The translations under genes were made by a program, and so were the position numbers. From Streptomyces sp. NBC_00239 (lineage in GTDB: Bacteria; Actinomycetota; Actinomycetes; Streptomycetales; Streptomycetaceae), in contig NZ_CP108095.1 of NCBI RefSeq assembly GCF_036194065.1, positions 1,488,001 to 1,552,000 of the forward strand: DNA of 64,000 nucleotides, given 5' to 3'. The notes below the pieces were generated by a model. The model was not told the origin of the DNA. It did no database searches and saw only the letters and a program-made list of their open reading frames with translations. Of the stretch, positions 35,966 to 43,728 are shown one piece after another. The stretch's first letter is position 1. Each line of letters opens with the position of its first letter.

Positions 35966-36434
35966 GCATCCCCCGATGAAAAAGTGACGGCCGCCGATCC
36001 GGCTGATCGACGGCGCAATTGCAGCGGAACGTAACAGTCGACCGAACCACTCACACCGCGGGGGTAGTTGAAACCGGACTGTGTCTTACATCACCGCCGG
36101 GGGCAATTGGTGAAGTCTGGCCACAAGGCCGACACATCGCAGTTGGCGGATTTTGATCGTCCGGCATGCCCCTGTCAGAGTGTCCGGGAACTCTGCCCTC
36201 GGCACGCCGGGACACCCCACCCGGAGGTGGTCACCCCGCACGGCGGGCACGCCTCGTCCGGCACCCCGGCGGAGCACCCCATCGGCACCGCGGAGCATCC
36301 CCATCGGCACCGGCGAGGCCCGACGGCGATGCCGAGCCGGCCCCCGCGGAGCACCCGTCACCCGACCGACCCCCGGGGACGATGAACGATCCCCCGCAGG
36401 CCCCGGAAACGAGTAAGGGGCAGTGGAAACGAGT
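35966..36434. other. Non-coding region upstream of the Rhs gene
   Basis: About 470 bases with no convincing gene. Small open frames here lack ribosome sites and have skewed composition. The 100 bases next to the Rhs start are less GC-rich and probably contain its promoter. Near 36390-36440 a GGAAACGAGT-like element occurs twice, just before the tRNA-side terminator. Confidence 0.5.
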
Positions 36435-36470
36435 CAGGGGCCGTACCGGATTTCTCCGATACGGCCCCTG
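36435..36470. terminator. Hairpin terminator of the tRNA-Pro locus
   Basis: Arms 36435-36450 and 36455-36470 pair over 16 bases with one mismatch around a 4-base loop. It lies 19 bases from the 3' end of the tRNA-Pro fragment on the minus strand, the normal place for the terminator of that tRNA. It is therefore likely original chromosome. Confidence 0.75.
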
Positions 36471-36488
36471 ATCTGCGACTCTTTCGAG

Positions 36489-36530
36489 TCGGGACGACAG
36501 GATTTGAACCTGCGACCCCTTGACCCCCAG
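36489..36530 (-). other. tRNA-Pro(GGG) 3' fragment: probable attachment site
   Basis: On the minus strand these 42 bases read as the anticodon loop CTGGGGG, the 3' side of the anticodon stem, variable loop, T arm (GGTTCAAATCC), the 3' acceptor strand CGTCCCG and A73 of tRNA-Pro with anticodon GGG. No D arm or 5' acceptor strand (expected CGGGACG) lies on the high-coordinate side. Such 3' halves are left where an integrative element has inserted into a tRNA gene. The orientation places the element to the right. The intact tRNA should lie beyond the window. Confidence 0.8.
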
Positions 36531-36574
36531 ATCGATGGGTCGGAGGAAAAATCCTGACATACAGCACAATCTCA

Positions 36575-36612
36575 GGGCGCACAGCGTGCACATACGTACA
36601 TGCTGTGCGCCC
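36575..36612. repeat. Long dyad at the island edge
   Basis: Perfect 11-bp arms (36575-36585 and 36602-36612) surround a 16-base centre that is itself partly palindromic, giving an imperfect 38-bp dyad only 45 bases from the tRNA fragment. It could be a recombinase or excisionase binding site, or the terminator of a lost integrase gene. No integrase is visible up to 36692. Confidence 0.6.
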
Positions 36613-36692
36613 ATCGACGTGGGCGCTGGTCCCCAACTGGTCCCCAAGGGGCACCACATGCCCCCCCCTCGGGCCCGCCATGCCCTCTTGAC

Positions 36693-37910
36693 TTACGGAG
36701 CTGATGTCGCGTCACTCCGTCCCCACGCTGCGAGGCACGCGGCCACACCGGAGAGCACCGCGAGCATCCCGAAGAGCTGGGGGTAGCCGCCGAGAGGGCC
36801 GGCCAGGGCGGCGCCGGCCCAGGGGGCGAGAGCGGCGGCGATGTGGGCCGGGGCGCCGAGGAGTCCGGAGAGGCGGCCGTAGTGGGTGGTGCCCCACCGG
36901 TCGGTGACGGCGGTGGCCTGCAGGAGGGTGAGGTTGCCGCGGACGACTCCTGCCAAGACTGCGAGGACAACCAGCATGGGCAGCGGACCTGGGATGAGAG
37001 CGAGCGCTCCCGTGGTCGCGCCGCCGAGGGCGATGAGGGTGACCGTGCGGCCGGTGACCGAGGTACGGCCGGCCAGGCTCGCGTAGAGGGTGCGACCGAG
37101 GGTCTGGCCCGCGCCGCCGAGTCCCAGAGCCCAGGCGGCTGTCGTGGCGTCGACACCGCGTTCGGTGAGGAGCGGGATCAGCCCGATGACGACGGCGTAC
37201 ATGGCGAAGCTGGAGAGGGTGAAGGCCGCCGCCAGGACCACGAAGGGGCGGCTCTTGGCTACCGGGGTGCGGTCGGTGGTGGGCGGGGCCGCAGGCGCCG
37301 GGGGCCAGGGGGCTCGCAGGGCCAAGGCGTGGGCCGGGATGGTGATCGCGGCCAGGATGAGGGCGAGGACGGCATAGGTCTGCCGCCAGCTGAGGTGGTC
37401 CGCGAGGGTGGCGGTGAGCGGTGCGAAGACCGTGGAGGCCAGGCCGCCGGCCAGGGTGATGATGGTCAGCGCCCGGACCCGGTCCGGCCCCCACCAGCGG
37501 GTGACAGCAGCGAAGGCGGGCGGGTAGAAGGTGGCCGCCATGGCGATTCCGGCCAGGATCCAGCCGAGGAAGAAGACGGGCAGGTGGGGAGCGGCGGCGA
37601 TGGTCAGGACGGCGAGGACGCCGATGCCGGATCCGGCTGTCATCACCGCTCGGGGACCCCGGCGGTCGAGGATCCGGCCGACAGGGATTCCGACCAGAGC
37701 GGAGACGAGCAGGGCCAGGGAGAATGCGCCGGTGGTCGCGTTGGCGGACCAGCCGGTGTCGGCCGTGAGGCGCGGGAGGAGTACGGGGAAGGCGTAGTAG
37801 ACGATCCCCCAGCTCGTCATCTGTGTGGCGCACAGGGCGGGCAGCGCGGCGCGTGGCCGCGACCGGACCCCCGTCCCGGTCGCGGCCACGCCGGCCTGGG
37901 TGTTGGTCAC
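36693..37910 (-). CDS. MFS transporter (arsenic-island efflux candidate)
   Basis: A 405-residue major facilitator with about 12 membrane segments and the family's loop motif GRILDRRGPR after helix 2. It begins with GTG 37910, six bases after the stop of the flavoprotein gene, so the two form one unit. In actinobacterial arsenic islands MFS exporters next to flavoproteins often export an organic or oxidised arsenical. Here the substrate is inferred from context alone. It is the last gene before the tRNA attachment site. Confidence 0.8.
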   Translation of the reverse strand: MTNTQAGVAATGTGVRSRPRAALPALCATQMTSWGIVYYAFPVLLPRLTADTGWSANATTGAFSLALLVSALVGIPVGRILDRRGPRAVMTAGSGIGVLAVLTIAAAPHLPVFFLGWILAGIAMAATFYPPAFAAVTRWWGPDRVRALTIITLAGGLASTVFAPLTATLADHLSWRQTYAVLALILAAITIPAHALALRAPWPPAPAAPPTTDRTPVAKSRPFVVLAAAFTLSSFAMYAVVIGLIPLLTERGVDATTAAWALGLGGAGQTLGRTLYASLAGRTSVTGRTVTLIALGGATTGALALIPGPLPMLVVLAVLAGVVRGNLTLLQATAVTDRWGTTHYGRLSGLLGAPAHIAAALAPWAGAALAGPLGGYPQLFGMLAVLSGVAACLAAWGRSDATSAP

Positions 37911-37915
37911 CTCCG

Positions 37916-39280
37916 TCAGCAGCCACCGGAGACGGTGGCAGGGGCGCCGATGGTGAGGGTGGCCGGGGCGGCGCAGCAGCCTCCGCCGGACTCTTCGGCG
38001 GCCTCGGGCTGGTCGAAGAGGCCCGCGCCGCCGCACACGCCGGTCTCCGGGAGGGTGAGTTCGACGCGCTCGGCGGCCTCCCGGTCACCGGCGAGGGCCG
38101 CGGCGATGGAGCGGACCTGCTCGTATCCGGTCATGGCCAGGAAGGTCGGGGCGCGGCCGTAGGACTTCATGCCGGCGAGGTAGACGTCCTTCTCCGGGTG
38201 GGAGAGCTCGGTGGCTCCGTGGGGGTAGACGGTGCCGCAGGAGTGCTGGTTCGGGTCGATCAGCGGAGCGAGCTCGACCGGGGCCTGGAGGCGCTCATCC
38301 AGGCCGAGGCGCAGCTCGTCGAGAAAGGTGAGGTCGGGGCGGAAGCCGGTCAGGACGATGACCTCGTCGACCGGCTCCAGGCGGCGGCCATCCTCACCGA
38401 CGAGGACCAGGCGGCCGTCCCCGGTCTTCTCGATGGCGTCGGTGCGGAACCCCGTCACCGCGTCGGCATAGCCGCCGTCTACCGCGGCCTTGGCCGCGAG
38501 GCCGAGGGCGCCACGGGCGGGCAGCTGGTCCGCGGTGCCGCCGCCGAAGGTGGAGCCGCTGATCCCGCGACGGAGGATCCAGGTCGCGTGCGTCCCGGTG
38601 CCGCCCTCCGCCTTGGCGAGATCGGCGAGGTAGGCCAGAGCGGTGAAGGCGGAGGCGCCCGAGCCGATGACGGCAGTGCGCTTGCCGGCGTAGCGGGTGC
38701 GGACGGCGGGGTCCTTGAGGTCGGGGACGCGGTACGTGATGTGGTCGGCCGCGCTCTTCTCGCCGAGTGCGTGCAGGCCGCTGCCGCCGGCCGGGCTGGG
38801 GGTGGACCAGGTTCCGGAGGCATCGATGACGGCACGGGCGAAGATCCTCTCCTCGCGGCCCTCGGGGCTGCTGAGGTGCACGACGAAGGGCTGGGTCTCA
38901 CGGTCGGCGTCGACGATGCGGTCCCGGCCGGTGCGCGAGACACCGGTGACCGTCGCGTTGTAGCGGACACGGTCACCGAGGACGTCGGCCAGGGGCTGGA
39001 GGTAGAGCTCGGCCCAGTCGCCACCGGACGGGTACGTGGCACCGTCCGGCTTCACCCAGCCGGTGGGGGCGAGGAGCTTCTCCGCCTCGGGGTCGACGAC
39101 CTCGGACCAGGTGGAGAACAGGCGTACGTGCGACCAGTCGCGCACCGCGGACGCGGCGACCGGTCCGGCCTCCAGGACCAGGGGCTCGATGTCCCGCTCG
39201 ATGAGCCGGGCAGCCGCGGCGAGTCCAATCGGGCCGGCGCCGATCACGACGACGGGCAGGGCTTCGGTGGATGCGTTCAC
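37916..39280 (-). CDS. FAD/NAD(P)-dependent oxidoreductase of ars operon
   Basis: A 454-residue flavoprotein with an N-terminal FAD-binding VVVIGAGPIGLAAA motif and a second nucleotide-binding VIGSGASAF near residue 205, the two-Rossmann layout of flavin monooxygenases. The C-terminal 45 residues are rich in cysteine (GVCGG, GGGCC, and a final Cys), suggesting metal(loid) binding. GTG 39280 has GGGGAG six bases upstream. It is transcribed divergently from arsR across a 114-base gap holding ArsR-like sites, and is coupled to the MFS exporter. Arsenic or arsenical oxidation is a reasonable guess, but the reaction is not shown by sequence. Confidence 0.75.
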   Translation of the reverse strand: MNASTEALPVVVIGAGPIGLAAAARLIERDIEPLVLEAGPVAASAVRDWSHVRLFSTWSEVVDPEAEKLLAPTGWVKPDGATYPSGGDWAELYLQPLADVLGDRVRYNATVTGVSRTGRDRIVDADRETQPFVVHLSSPEGREERIFARAVIDASGTWSTPSPAGGSGLHALGEKSAADHITYRVPDLKDPAVRTRYAGKRTAVIGSGASAFTALAYLADLAKAEGGTGTHATWILRRGISGSTFGGGTADQLPARGALGLAAKAAVDGGYADAVTGFRTDAIEKTGDGRLVLVGEDGRRLEPVDEVIVLTGFRPDLTFLDELRLGLDERLQAPVELAPLIDPNQHSCGTVYPHGATELSHPEKDVYLAGMKSYGRAPTFLAMTGYEQVRSIAAALAGDREAAERVELTLPETGVCGGAGLFDQPEAAEESGGGCCAAPATLTIGAPATVSGGC

Positions 39281-39299
39281 GGCGGGCTCCCCAGTTGAT

Positions 39300-39375
39300 T
39301 CGACGTGTGTCGATGTCCTGACGCCTCTAGAATGGGCCCTGGATCGACGTTCGTCAACATAGACATCTGTCGAAG
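39300..39375. promoter_or_regulatory. ArsR-type operator region between flavoprotein and arsR genes
   Basis: A small palindrome TCGACGTGTGTCGA at 39300-39313 lies just upstream of the flavoprotein gene. A second element at 39342-39375 contains CGTCAACATAGACATCTGTC flanked by ATCGA and GAAG. The second element recurs almost unchanged at 49446-49479 in front of a broken arsR. That pairing marks it as the binding site of this ArsR subtype, controlling both directions. Confidence 0.65.
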
Positions 39376-39394
39376 TTCGTCGGATGATGGGGGC

Positions 39395-39757
39395 ATGACT
39401 ACGAAGGTGTTGCCGCTGCTGGAGCCGGAGGCCGTGGCGGCATGCTGCCCGCCCCTGACGGAGCGCCCGCTGACGGCCGAGGAGGCCGAGCGGACCGCCG
39501 TCATGTTCAAGGCCCTGGGCGACCCGGTCCGCCTGAGGCTGTTCTCCGCCGTCGCCTCCCACGAGGGTGGCGAGGCGTGCGTGTGCGACATCTCGGATGT
39601 GGGTGTCTCCCAGCCGACGGTCTCCCATCACCTGAAGAAGCTGCGCGAGGCCGGGCTGCTGTCCTCCGAACGGCGCGGCACCTGGGTGTACTACCGGGTC
39701 GAGCCCGCGGTGCTCGCCGCCATGGGCCAGCTCCTGACCCGCGCGGCCTCCGCATGA
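39395..39757 (+). CDS. arsR: ArsR-family metalloregulator
   Basis: A 120-residue winged-helix repressor. The arsenite-binding pair is Cys62/Cys64 in ACVCDI at the start of the recognition helices. The DNA-recognition helix is VSQPTVSHHLKKL and the wing RRGTWVYYRV. A further CC pair lies near residue 17. It should repress from the adjacent sites and release on As(III). ATG 39395 is chosen because it follows the operator. Its stop overlaps the arsN1 start (ATGA), so regulator and acetyltransferase are made together. It controls the divergent flavoprotein-MFS genes as well. Confidence 0.92.
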   Translation: MTTKVLPLLEPEAVAACCPPLTERPLTAEEAERTAVMFKALGDPVRLRLFSAVASHEGGEACVCDISDVGVSQPTVSHHLKKLREAGLLSSERRGTWVYYRVEPAVLAAMGQLLTRAASA

Positions 39758-40248
39758 GCATCACCATCGCGCCGCTGGCCGAAGCGCACGCGGACGAGGT
39801 CCTGGCGATCTACCAGGCGGGGATCGACGAGGGCAACGCCACCTTCGAGACCACCGCCCCCACCTGGGAGGCGTTCGAGGCGGGCAGGCTGCCGGAGCAC
39901 CGCTTCGCCGCCGTCGGCGACGACGGCAAGGTCCTGGGCTGGGTCGCGGCGAGCAGGGTATCGGACCGGTGCGCGTACGCGGGCGTGGTCGAACACTCCG
40001 TCTACGTCCACCCTGCCGCCCGTGGCCAGGGTGTCGCCTCCGCCCTGTTGACGGCCTTCATCGGCTCGACGGAGGCCGCGGGGATCTGGACGATCCAGTC
40101 CGGCATCTTTCCCGAGAACCGCGCCAGCCTCGCCCTCCACCAGCGGGCCGGCTTCCGGGTCATCGGCACCCGCGAGCGCATCGGCCGCCACCACGGCGTG
40201 TGGCGCGACGTGGTGCTGCTGGAGCGCCGCAGCCCACTGATCGGCTGA
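39754..40248 (+). CDS. arsN1: GNAT acetyltransferase, arsinothricin resistance ArsN1-like
   Basis: A 164-residue GNAT acetyltransferase of the phosphinothricin-acetyltransferase type. It has IYQAGIDEGNATFET at the N-terminus, the acetyl-CoA loop HPAARGQGVASAL near residue 95 and the family tail RERIGRHHGVWRDV. In arsenic clusters this subtype is ArsN1, which acetylates the amino group of arsinothricin or of phosphinothricin. Being coupled to arsR supports the arsenical role. A second, internally deleted copy lies at 49592-49853. Specificity between arsinothricin and phosphinothricin cannot be read from sequence. Confidence 0.85.
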   Translation: MSITIAPLAEAHADEVLAIYQAGIDEGNATFETTAPTWEAFEAGRLPEHRFAAVGDDGKVLGWVAASRVSDRCAYAGVVEHSVYVHPAARGQGVASALLTAFIGSTEAAGIWTIQSGIFPENRASLALHQRAGFRVIGTRERIGRHHGVWRDVVLLERRSPLIG

Positions 40249-40263
40249 CCTTAGGCCTTCCCG

Positions 40264-40809
40264 TTAGAGCCCGTCGCCGCTGCTCAGGGTGAGCTGGCGG
40301 TGGTGGAAGTCGAAGTGCTGGGTGGGGTAGCGGTAGATGTCCGCGAGCGTCATGAAGTCCTTGAAGAACGGGTCCCAGCGGACGGGGTAGTGCATACCGC
40401 GGGCGAGCCTGGCCTCGGGCTCCGAGGCCAGGTGGCGGTGCAGGGAATCGATGACACGGTCGAACGCGGCGCCCATCCGGCGAGGTCCGTAGAACTTCAC
40501 CGCCCCACGCGGGCCGGCGTAGTTGACCCAGTCGAACGGTACGGTGGCCGCGTCCAGCACCCGGGCGAACACTTTGCTCGCGCTCCGGGGGAGCCGGCCG
40601 AAGACGCGGACCAGGACCAGCAGCCGCAGGACGATCACGTAGCCGAACAGCATGTGCCACAGCAGCTGCTCATTGGTCCACTTGGTGCCGCGGGTGGGCC
40701 TGGCGAGATCCTCATCGGAGGCGCTGTCGAGCAGGCGGTGGAAGGTCTGGCGGGCTCGCTCGTAGTCCTCGTACACGGCCTGCCGGTCCATCGCGATCGC
40801 GTTCATCAT
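40264..40809 (-). CDS. DinB-superfamily protein (possible mycothiol-dependent transferase)
   Basis: A 181-residue four-helix protein with the DinB/MDMPI pattern: NEQLLWHML near residue 55 and a C-terminal HFDFHHRQL, together supplying the His residues that bind a divalent metal in this family. DinB-like enzymes often use mycothiol as a cofactor in actinobacteria, which would suit a thiol-based metal resistance island. Two adjacent ATG codons (40809, 40806) can start it. It converges on arsN1 with only 15 bases between them. Substrate unknown. Confidence 0.7.
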   Translation of the reverse strand: MMNAIAMDRQAVYEDYERARQTFHRLLDSASDEDLARPTRGTKWTNEQLLWHMLFGYVIVLRLLVLVRVFGRLPRSASKVFARVLDAATVPFDWVNYAGPRGAVKFYGPRRMGAAFDRVIDSLHRHLASEPEARLARGMHYPVRWDPFFKDFMTLADIYRYPTQHFDFHHRQLTLSSGDGL

Positions 40810-40906
40810 GGCCTGCCAGCTCTGGGCCCGCACTCGACGAGTCGGCCGGGGTGGCAATGATTCCCGCTCCGGGCCAGGCGTAACGGAGGTGGCCGCGGCT
40901 GTACGG

Positions 40907-41911
40907 TCAGCCGTCCTGGAGGAGCGGGCCGAACGTCTGCTGCCCGATGCGGGTGGCGCAGGCCTGGCTGACAATCTCACCGCGCACCTCGGGGTGGGCC
41001 AACTGCCATTGCTCGGCTGAGGCCTGGCCGGTGAAGAAGTTGAGGGCGTCGCAGCACACTGCGGCGGCTGGGCCTTCGCCCTCGCGGCGCCCGACGAATA
41101 CGACCGCCTCGGCGGGCTCCCATGTCGCCGAGCCGTTGGCGAAGGAGACCGTCACCGGCTGTGCGTCGACGGGGTCGGTGGAGGAGACGGTCACGTCCTG
41201 GCCGAGCATCGCGGAGATACCGAGGGCGTCGATCGCACACATCGACCACACGCTCACCCCGTTGGCCAGCTGCACCTGGTGCCGTGTCTCTCCTGCCGAG
41301 AACGGGTATGCGGCCTCGATCCGGCCCGATGCGTCGAGGGTCAGGAAGTCCTCGTGGTCCAGCTCCGCCAGGACCTCGCCGGCTGTCCGCCCGGCTTCCG
41401 CCGCCACGGGTTCGAGCAGGGCGGCATCCGGTGCGCGCCCCGTGGCGGCGAAGTGCCGCAGGATCGCCTGCTGGACCATCCGCAGGCCGCGCTCCGCCGG
41501 CGCACGCCTGCCCCGCCCTGACCGACCGATCGGATCCAGAGGGTCCAGAGGGTCCGTCTCGCAGCAGTCCTGCTCGTCGGCCGCCTGGGGCCTGCGTGCT
41601 CCCGAGAACGCCTCCCGGAGAGCCTGGACGCTCGGTGCACCGTCAGTGCGGCCCTCGGCGTCACGGTAGAGGCGGCACGACACCGACGGCGGAGCACCAG
41701 GGATGGGGAACGGGTCAATGCCGTCGAGGAGCACGGTCGGCGAACCGGTCATGCCCCACCGGGCTGCGTCGCTCTCCGCGGACACCTCGATCAGCTCGAT
41801 CAGCTCGATCAGCTCGATCACGGCAGCGCGGCCGTCGAGTGCCTCCGCGATCCGCTCCCGCAAGACCGGCACATTCGGGCACTCCGGCACCGTGAGGATC
41901 GTGATCCGCAT
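40907..41911 (-). CDS. merB: Organomercurial lyase (MerB) with N-terminal thioredoxin-like domain
   Basis: A 334-residue protein. Residues 1-105 look like a thioredoxin-fold domain (TVPECPNVPVL, GSPTVLLDG). After a linker the C-terminal 200 residues match alkylmercury lyase: AYPFSAGETRH, MCAIDALGISAML near residue 224 (catalytic Cys and Asp) and CCDALNFF near 285 (second catalytic Cys). It cleaves the carbon-mercury bond of organomercurials to give Hg(II). No mercuric reductase gene is in the window. It is transcribed away from merR, from the MerR operator at 41954-41977. Confidence 0.88.
   Translation of the reverse strand: MRITILTVPECPNVPVLRERIAEALDGRAAVIELIELIELIEVSAESDAARWGMTGSPTVLLDGIDPFPIPGAPPSVSCRLYRDAEGRTDGAPSVQALREAFSGARRPQAADEQDCCETDPLDPLDPIGRSGRGRRAPAERGLRMVQQAILRHFAATGRAPDAALLEPVAAEAGRTAGEVLAELDHEDFLTLDASGRIEAAYPFSAGETRHQVQLANGVSVWSMCAIDALGISAMLGQDVTVSSTDPVDAQPVTVSFANGSATWEPAEAVVFVGRREGEGPAAAVCCDALNFFTGQASAEQWQLAHPEVRGEIVSQACATRIGQQTFGPLLQDG
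41786..41820 (-). repeat. Nine-base microsatellite inside merB
   Basis: The 9-mer CTCGATCAG repeats almost four times and encodes Leu-Ile-Glu units (IELIELIELIE) on the minus strand, inside the thioredoxin-like domain. Slippage here would add or remove three residues without shifting the frame. Confidence 0.85.
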
Positions 41912-41953
41912 CCCGCTGTCCTTCCAGGTCGGTGGCCTTGTGAACCGAACGTA

Positions 41954-41977
41954 GACCTTCCAGCACACTGGAAGGTC
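41954..41977 (-). promoter_or_regulatory. MerR-type operator/promoter of merB
   Basis: Perfect 10-bp arms (41954-41963, 41968-41977) with the half-site GACCTTCCAG. On the minus strand TTGACC is the -35 element and TCTACG a -10 about 19-20 bases on, the over-long spacing that MerR activators correct by twisting DNA. It drives merB, and the divergent merR starts 18 bases to the right. Confidence 0.8.
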
Positions 41978-41995
41978 AAGGCGTAGCGTGGAGCC

Positions 41996-42394
41996 ATGCG
42001 CATCGGTGACCTCGCGGCGGCCGGCCAGGTGACGGCCAAGACCATCCGCTTCTACGAGCAGGCAGGGCTGCTGCCCGCCCCGCCCCGTACGACCGGCGGG
42101 TACCGCGACTACACGCCGGAGGCGGTGAGGCGGCTGGCGTTCATCCGCGACGCCCAGAGCGCGGGCCTGACGCTCGCCGAGATCCGCTCGGTCCTGGAGA
42201 TTCGCGACAGTGGGCATGCCCCGTGCGGACACGTCACGAGCCTTATCGATCAGCGGCTGGCGGAGATCGAGCAGCGCATGGCCGAGCTCCGCCAGACCCG
42301 CACCGCGCTGCGCGAGCTCGCCCGGCGGGCCGCCGCCACCGATCCCGACACCTGCTCCGGGGGCGAGATCTGCACCATCCTCACGCGACCGTGA
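41996..42394 (+). CDS. merR: MerR-family mercury-type regulator
   Basis: A 132-residue MerR protein with the N-terminal winged helix (TAKTIRFYEQAGLL), a long dimer helix and three cysteines at residues 77, 120 and 126 in the pattern used by MerR to bind Hg(II) across the dimer. It lies 18 bases from the operator and divergent from merB, so it should autoregulate and activate merB. Its last 14 bases overlap the end of the convergent Acr3-like gene. Confidence 0.85.
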   Translation: MRIGDLAAAGQVTAKTIRFYEQAGLLPAPPRTTGGYRDYTPEAVRRLAFIRDAQSAGLTLAEIRSVLEIRDSGHAPCGHVTSLIDQRLAEIEQRMAELRQTRTALRELARRAAATDPDTCSGGEICTILTRP

Positions 42395-43367
42395 CGGGCT
42401 CAGGTACCAGGCGCGGGATCAGGCGTACGTACACGACCATGCCGATGACCTCGACGAGGGTCTGCGTAACCACCACGACCGGGGCGAGCGCCAGGTCGTC
42501 GGGCAGGGCCAGAGCCAGCGGCAGCACGACCAGGGAGTTGCGTGTCGCACCGGTGAAGACCACCGCCCGGGAAGCGGGGGCATCCAGCCGGAAGAGGCGC
42601 GCGATCATCCGTCCGGCAAAGGCCATGACGACGAGGAAAGCCACGTAGAAGGGGATGACCGCGGCTGCGTCCGCGAGACTGCCGCCGAGCTTGGGGACCT
42701 GGGAGGCGACCACGGTGATGAGCGTCGCGGCCATCAACGGCACCATCGTCGCGGTGGCCGCATCCGAGATCCTCTGCCCCGACTGCTTACGCGCCGCCCA
42801 CGCCTGAAACGCCCAGGCCAGCGCGAGCGGAATCACGATGAGTACCAGGAAGGCCTCGACGAACGGGCCGACCGCGACGATGTCGGCCAGGTCCGCCCCC
42901 ATGAACAGGTAGAGGAAGCCCGGCAACAGCAGCATCTGCACGATGAGCAGGAGTGGTGTGGCGGCCAGCAGGCGCCTGCTGGAGCCATGGGCCAAGCCGC
43001 TGAAGACAATCACGTAGTCCACACACGGGCACAGCAGGACCAGCAGCACCCCCACGCGGACCGCCTGGTCGGCCGGGAGAAAGGTGAACATGGCGGCCAC
43101 GACCAGCGGGACGACTACGAAGTTGACCACCAGGGCCGCGCCGAGGAACCGGGCGTCGCGCAGAGAGCGGAGCAGGTCGGCGGCGGGCACCTGGAGGAAA
43201 GTCACGAACAGCAGTGCCCCGAGGACCGGGTTGATGGCGTACTCGAGGCCCGAACCGGCCGCCGGTGCCGCCCAGCCCAGCAGCCCTCCGAGAGCCATGG
43301 CGGCGATGTAGATCGCGATCTGGTGGTGTTCCATCCGCTCGACCAGACCTGGCGATTCCTGCGGCAT
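42381..43367 (-). CDS. Arsenic resistance exporter of the Acr3/bile-acid-symporter superfamily
   Basis: A 328-residue membrane protein with ten predicted helices. The CPCVDYVIVFSGLAHG segment near residue 115 matches the conserved Cys-containing helix of Acr3-type arsenite exporters, and FTGATRNSLVVLPLAL near 270 matches the paired unwound helix. It is the third gene of the minus-strand unit merR-merT-like-exporter. ATG 43367 has AAAGG too close to it, so ATG 43334 is possible. Arsenite export is the usual role. Its position in a MerR-controlled unit leaves another metal open. Confidence 0.75.
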   Translation of the reverse strand: MPQESPGLVERMEHHQIAIYIAAMALGGLLGWAAPAAGSGLEYAINPVLGALLFVTFLQVPAADLLRSLRDARFLGAALVVNFVVVPLVVAAMFTFLPADQAVRVGVLLVLLCPCVDYVIVFSGLAHGSSRRLLAATPLLLIVQMLLLPGFLYLFMGADLADIVAVGPFVEAFLVLIVIPLALAWAFQAWAARKQSGQRISDAATATMVPLMAATLITVVASQVPKLGGSLADAAAVIPFYVAFLVVMAFAGRMIARLFRLDAPASRAVVFTGATRNSLVVLPLALALPDDLALAPVVVVTQTLVEVIGMVVYVRLIPRLVPEPVTVA

Positions 43368-43419
43368 TCCTTTGTTTTCCCGTTCTGCCGGCCTGCCGTC
43401 CTGCTGTTGGAGGACCTGG

Positions 43420-43728
43420 TCATTGTGGCAAGCGGCCCTGGGTCTGCTTACGGGGCGCTTGAGCGGGGAAGCCCAGGTCCACCAGCGTCGACTGCTCGGT
43501 TCGGCAGGCGGACCGACGCCGGCGGCGCAGCACCCAGAGCGTGCCGGCCAGGGCGAGGACGGTGAAGACGGCCAGAGCCGGAATCCAGAAGGCCCCGATC
43601 GCGGAAGCCGTTCCCACAGCGCCGAGGAGTCCCAGGATCGGGCCGATGCAGCAGGCCGCGCAGGCGAGAGCTGCCAGAGCTCCGGCGCCGAGCATCGTCT
43701 TGCCGGAGGACTTCGTTTGAGGGTTCAT
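43420..43728 (-). CDS. Small MerT-like membrane protein
   Basis: A 102-residue protein with two membrane helices. The first carries ACAACCIGPI, the paired-Cys motif of mercury uptake proteins of the MerT type. The C-terminus after a poly-Arg stop-transfer is basic and contains one more Cys. Its ATG overlaps the stop of the upstream MerR gene, so regulator and transporter are coupled. It probably passes Hg(II) or another thiophilic ion. With no mercuric reductase in view, its physiological partner is unclear. Confidence 0.65.
   Translation of the reverse strand: MNPQTKSSGKTMLGAGALAALACAACCIGPILGLLGAVGTASAIGAFWIPALAVFTVLALAGTLWVLRRRRRSACRTEQSTLVDLGFPAQAPRKQTQGRLPQ

Noticed and set aside
36068..36385. 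A 105-codon gene between the Rhs gene and the tRNA fragment
   Set aside because: Pro/His/Arg-rich composition, no ribosome site and no motif; treated as non-coding.
36489..36600. A complete tRNA-Pro gene
   Set aside because: The 5' half (acceptor 5' strand, D arm, 5' anticodon stem) is absent to the right of 36530, so only a 3' fragment is present.
36600..36690. C-terminal remnant of an integrase
   Set aside because: The short frames here resemble no tyrosine or serine recombinase convincingly. The sequence is too brief to call.
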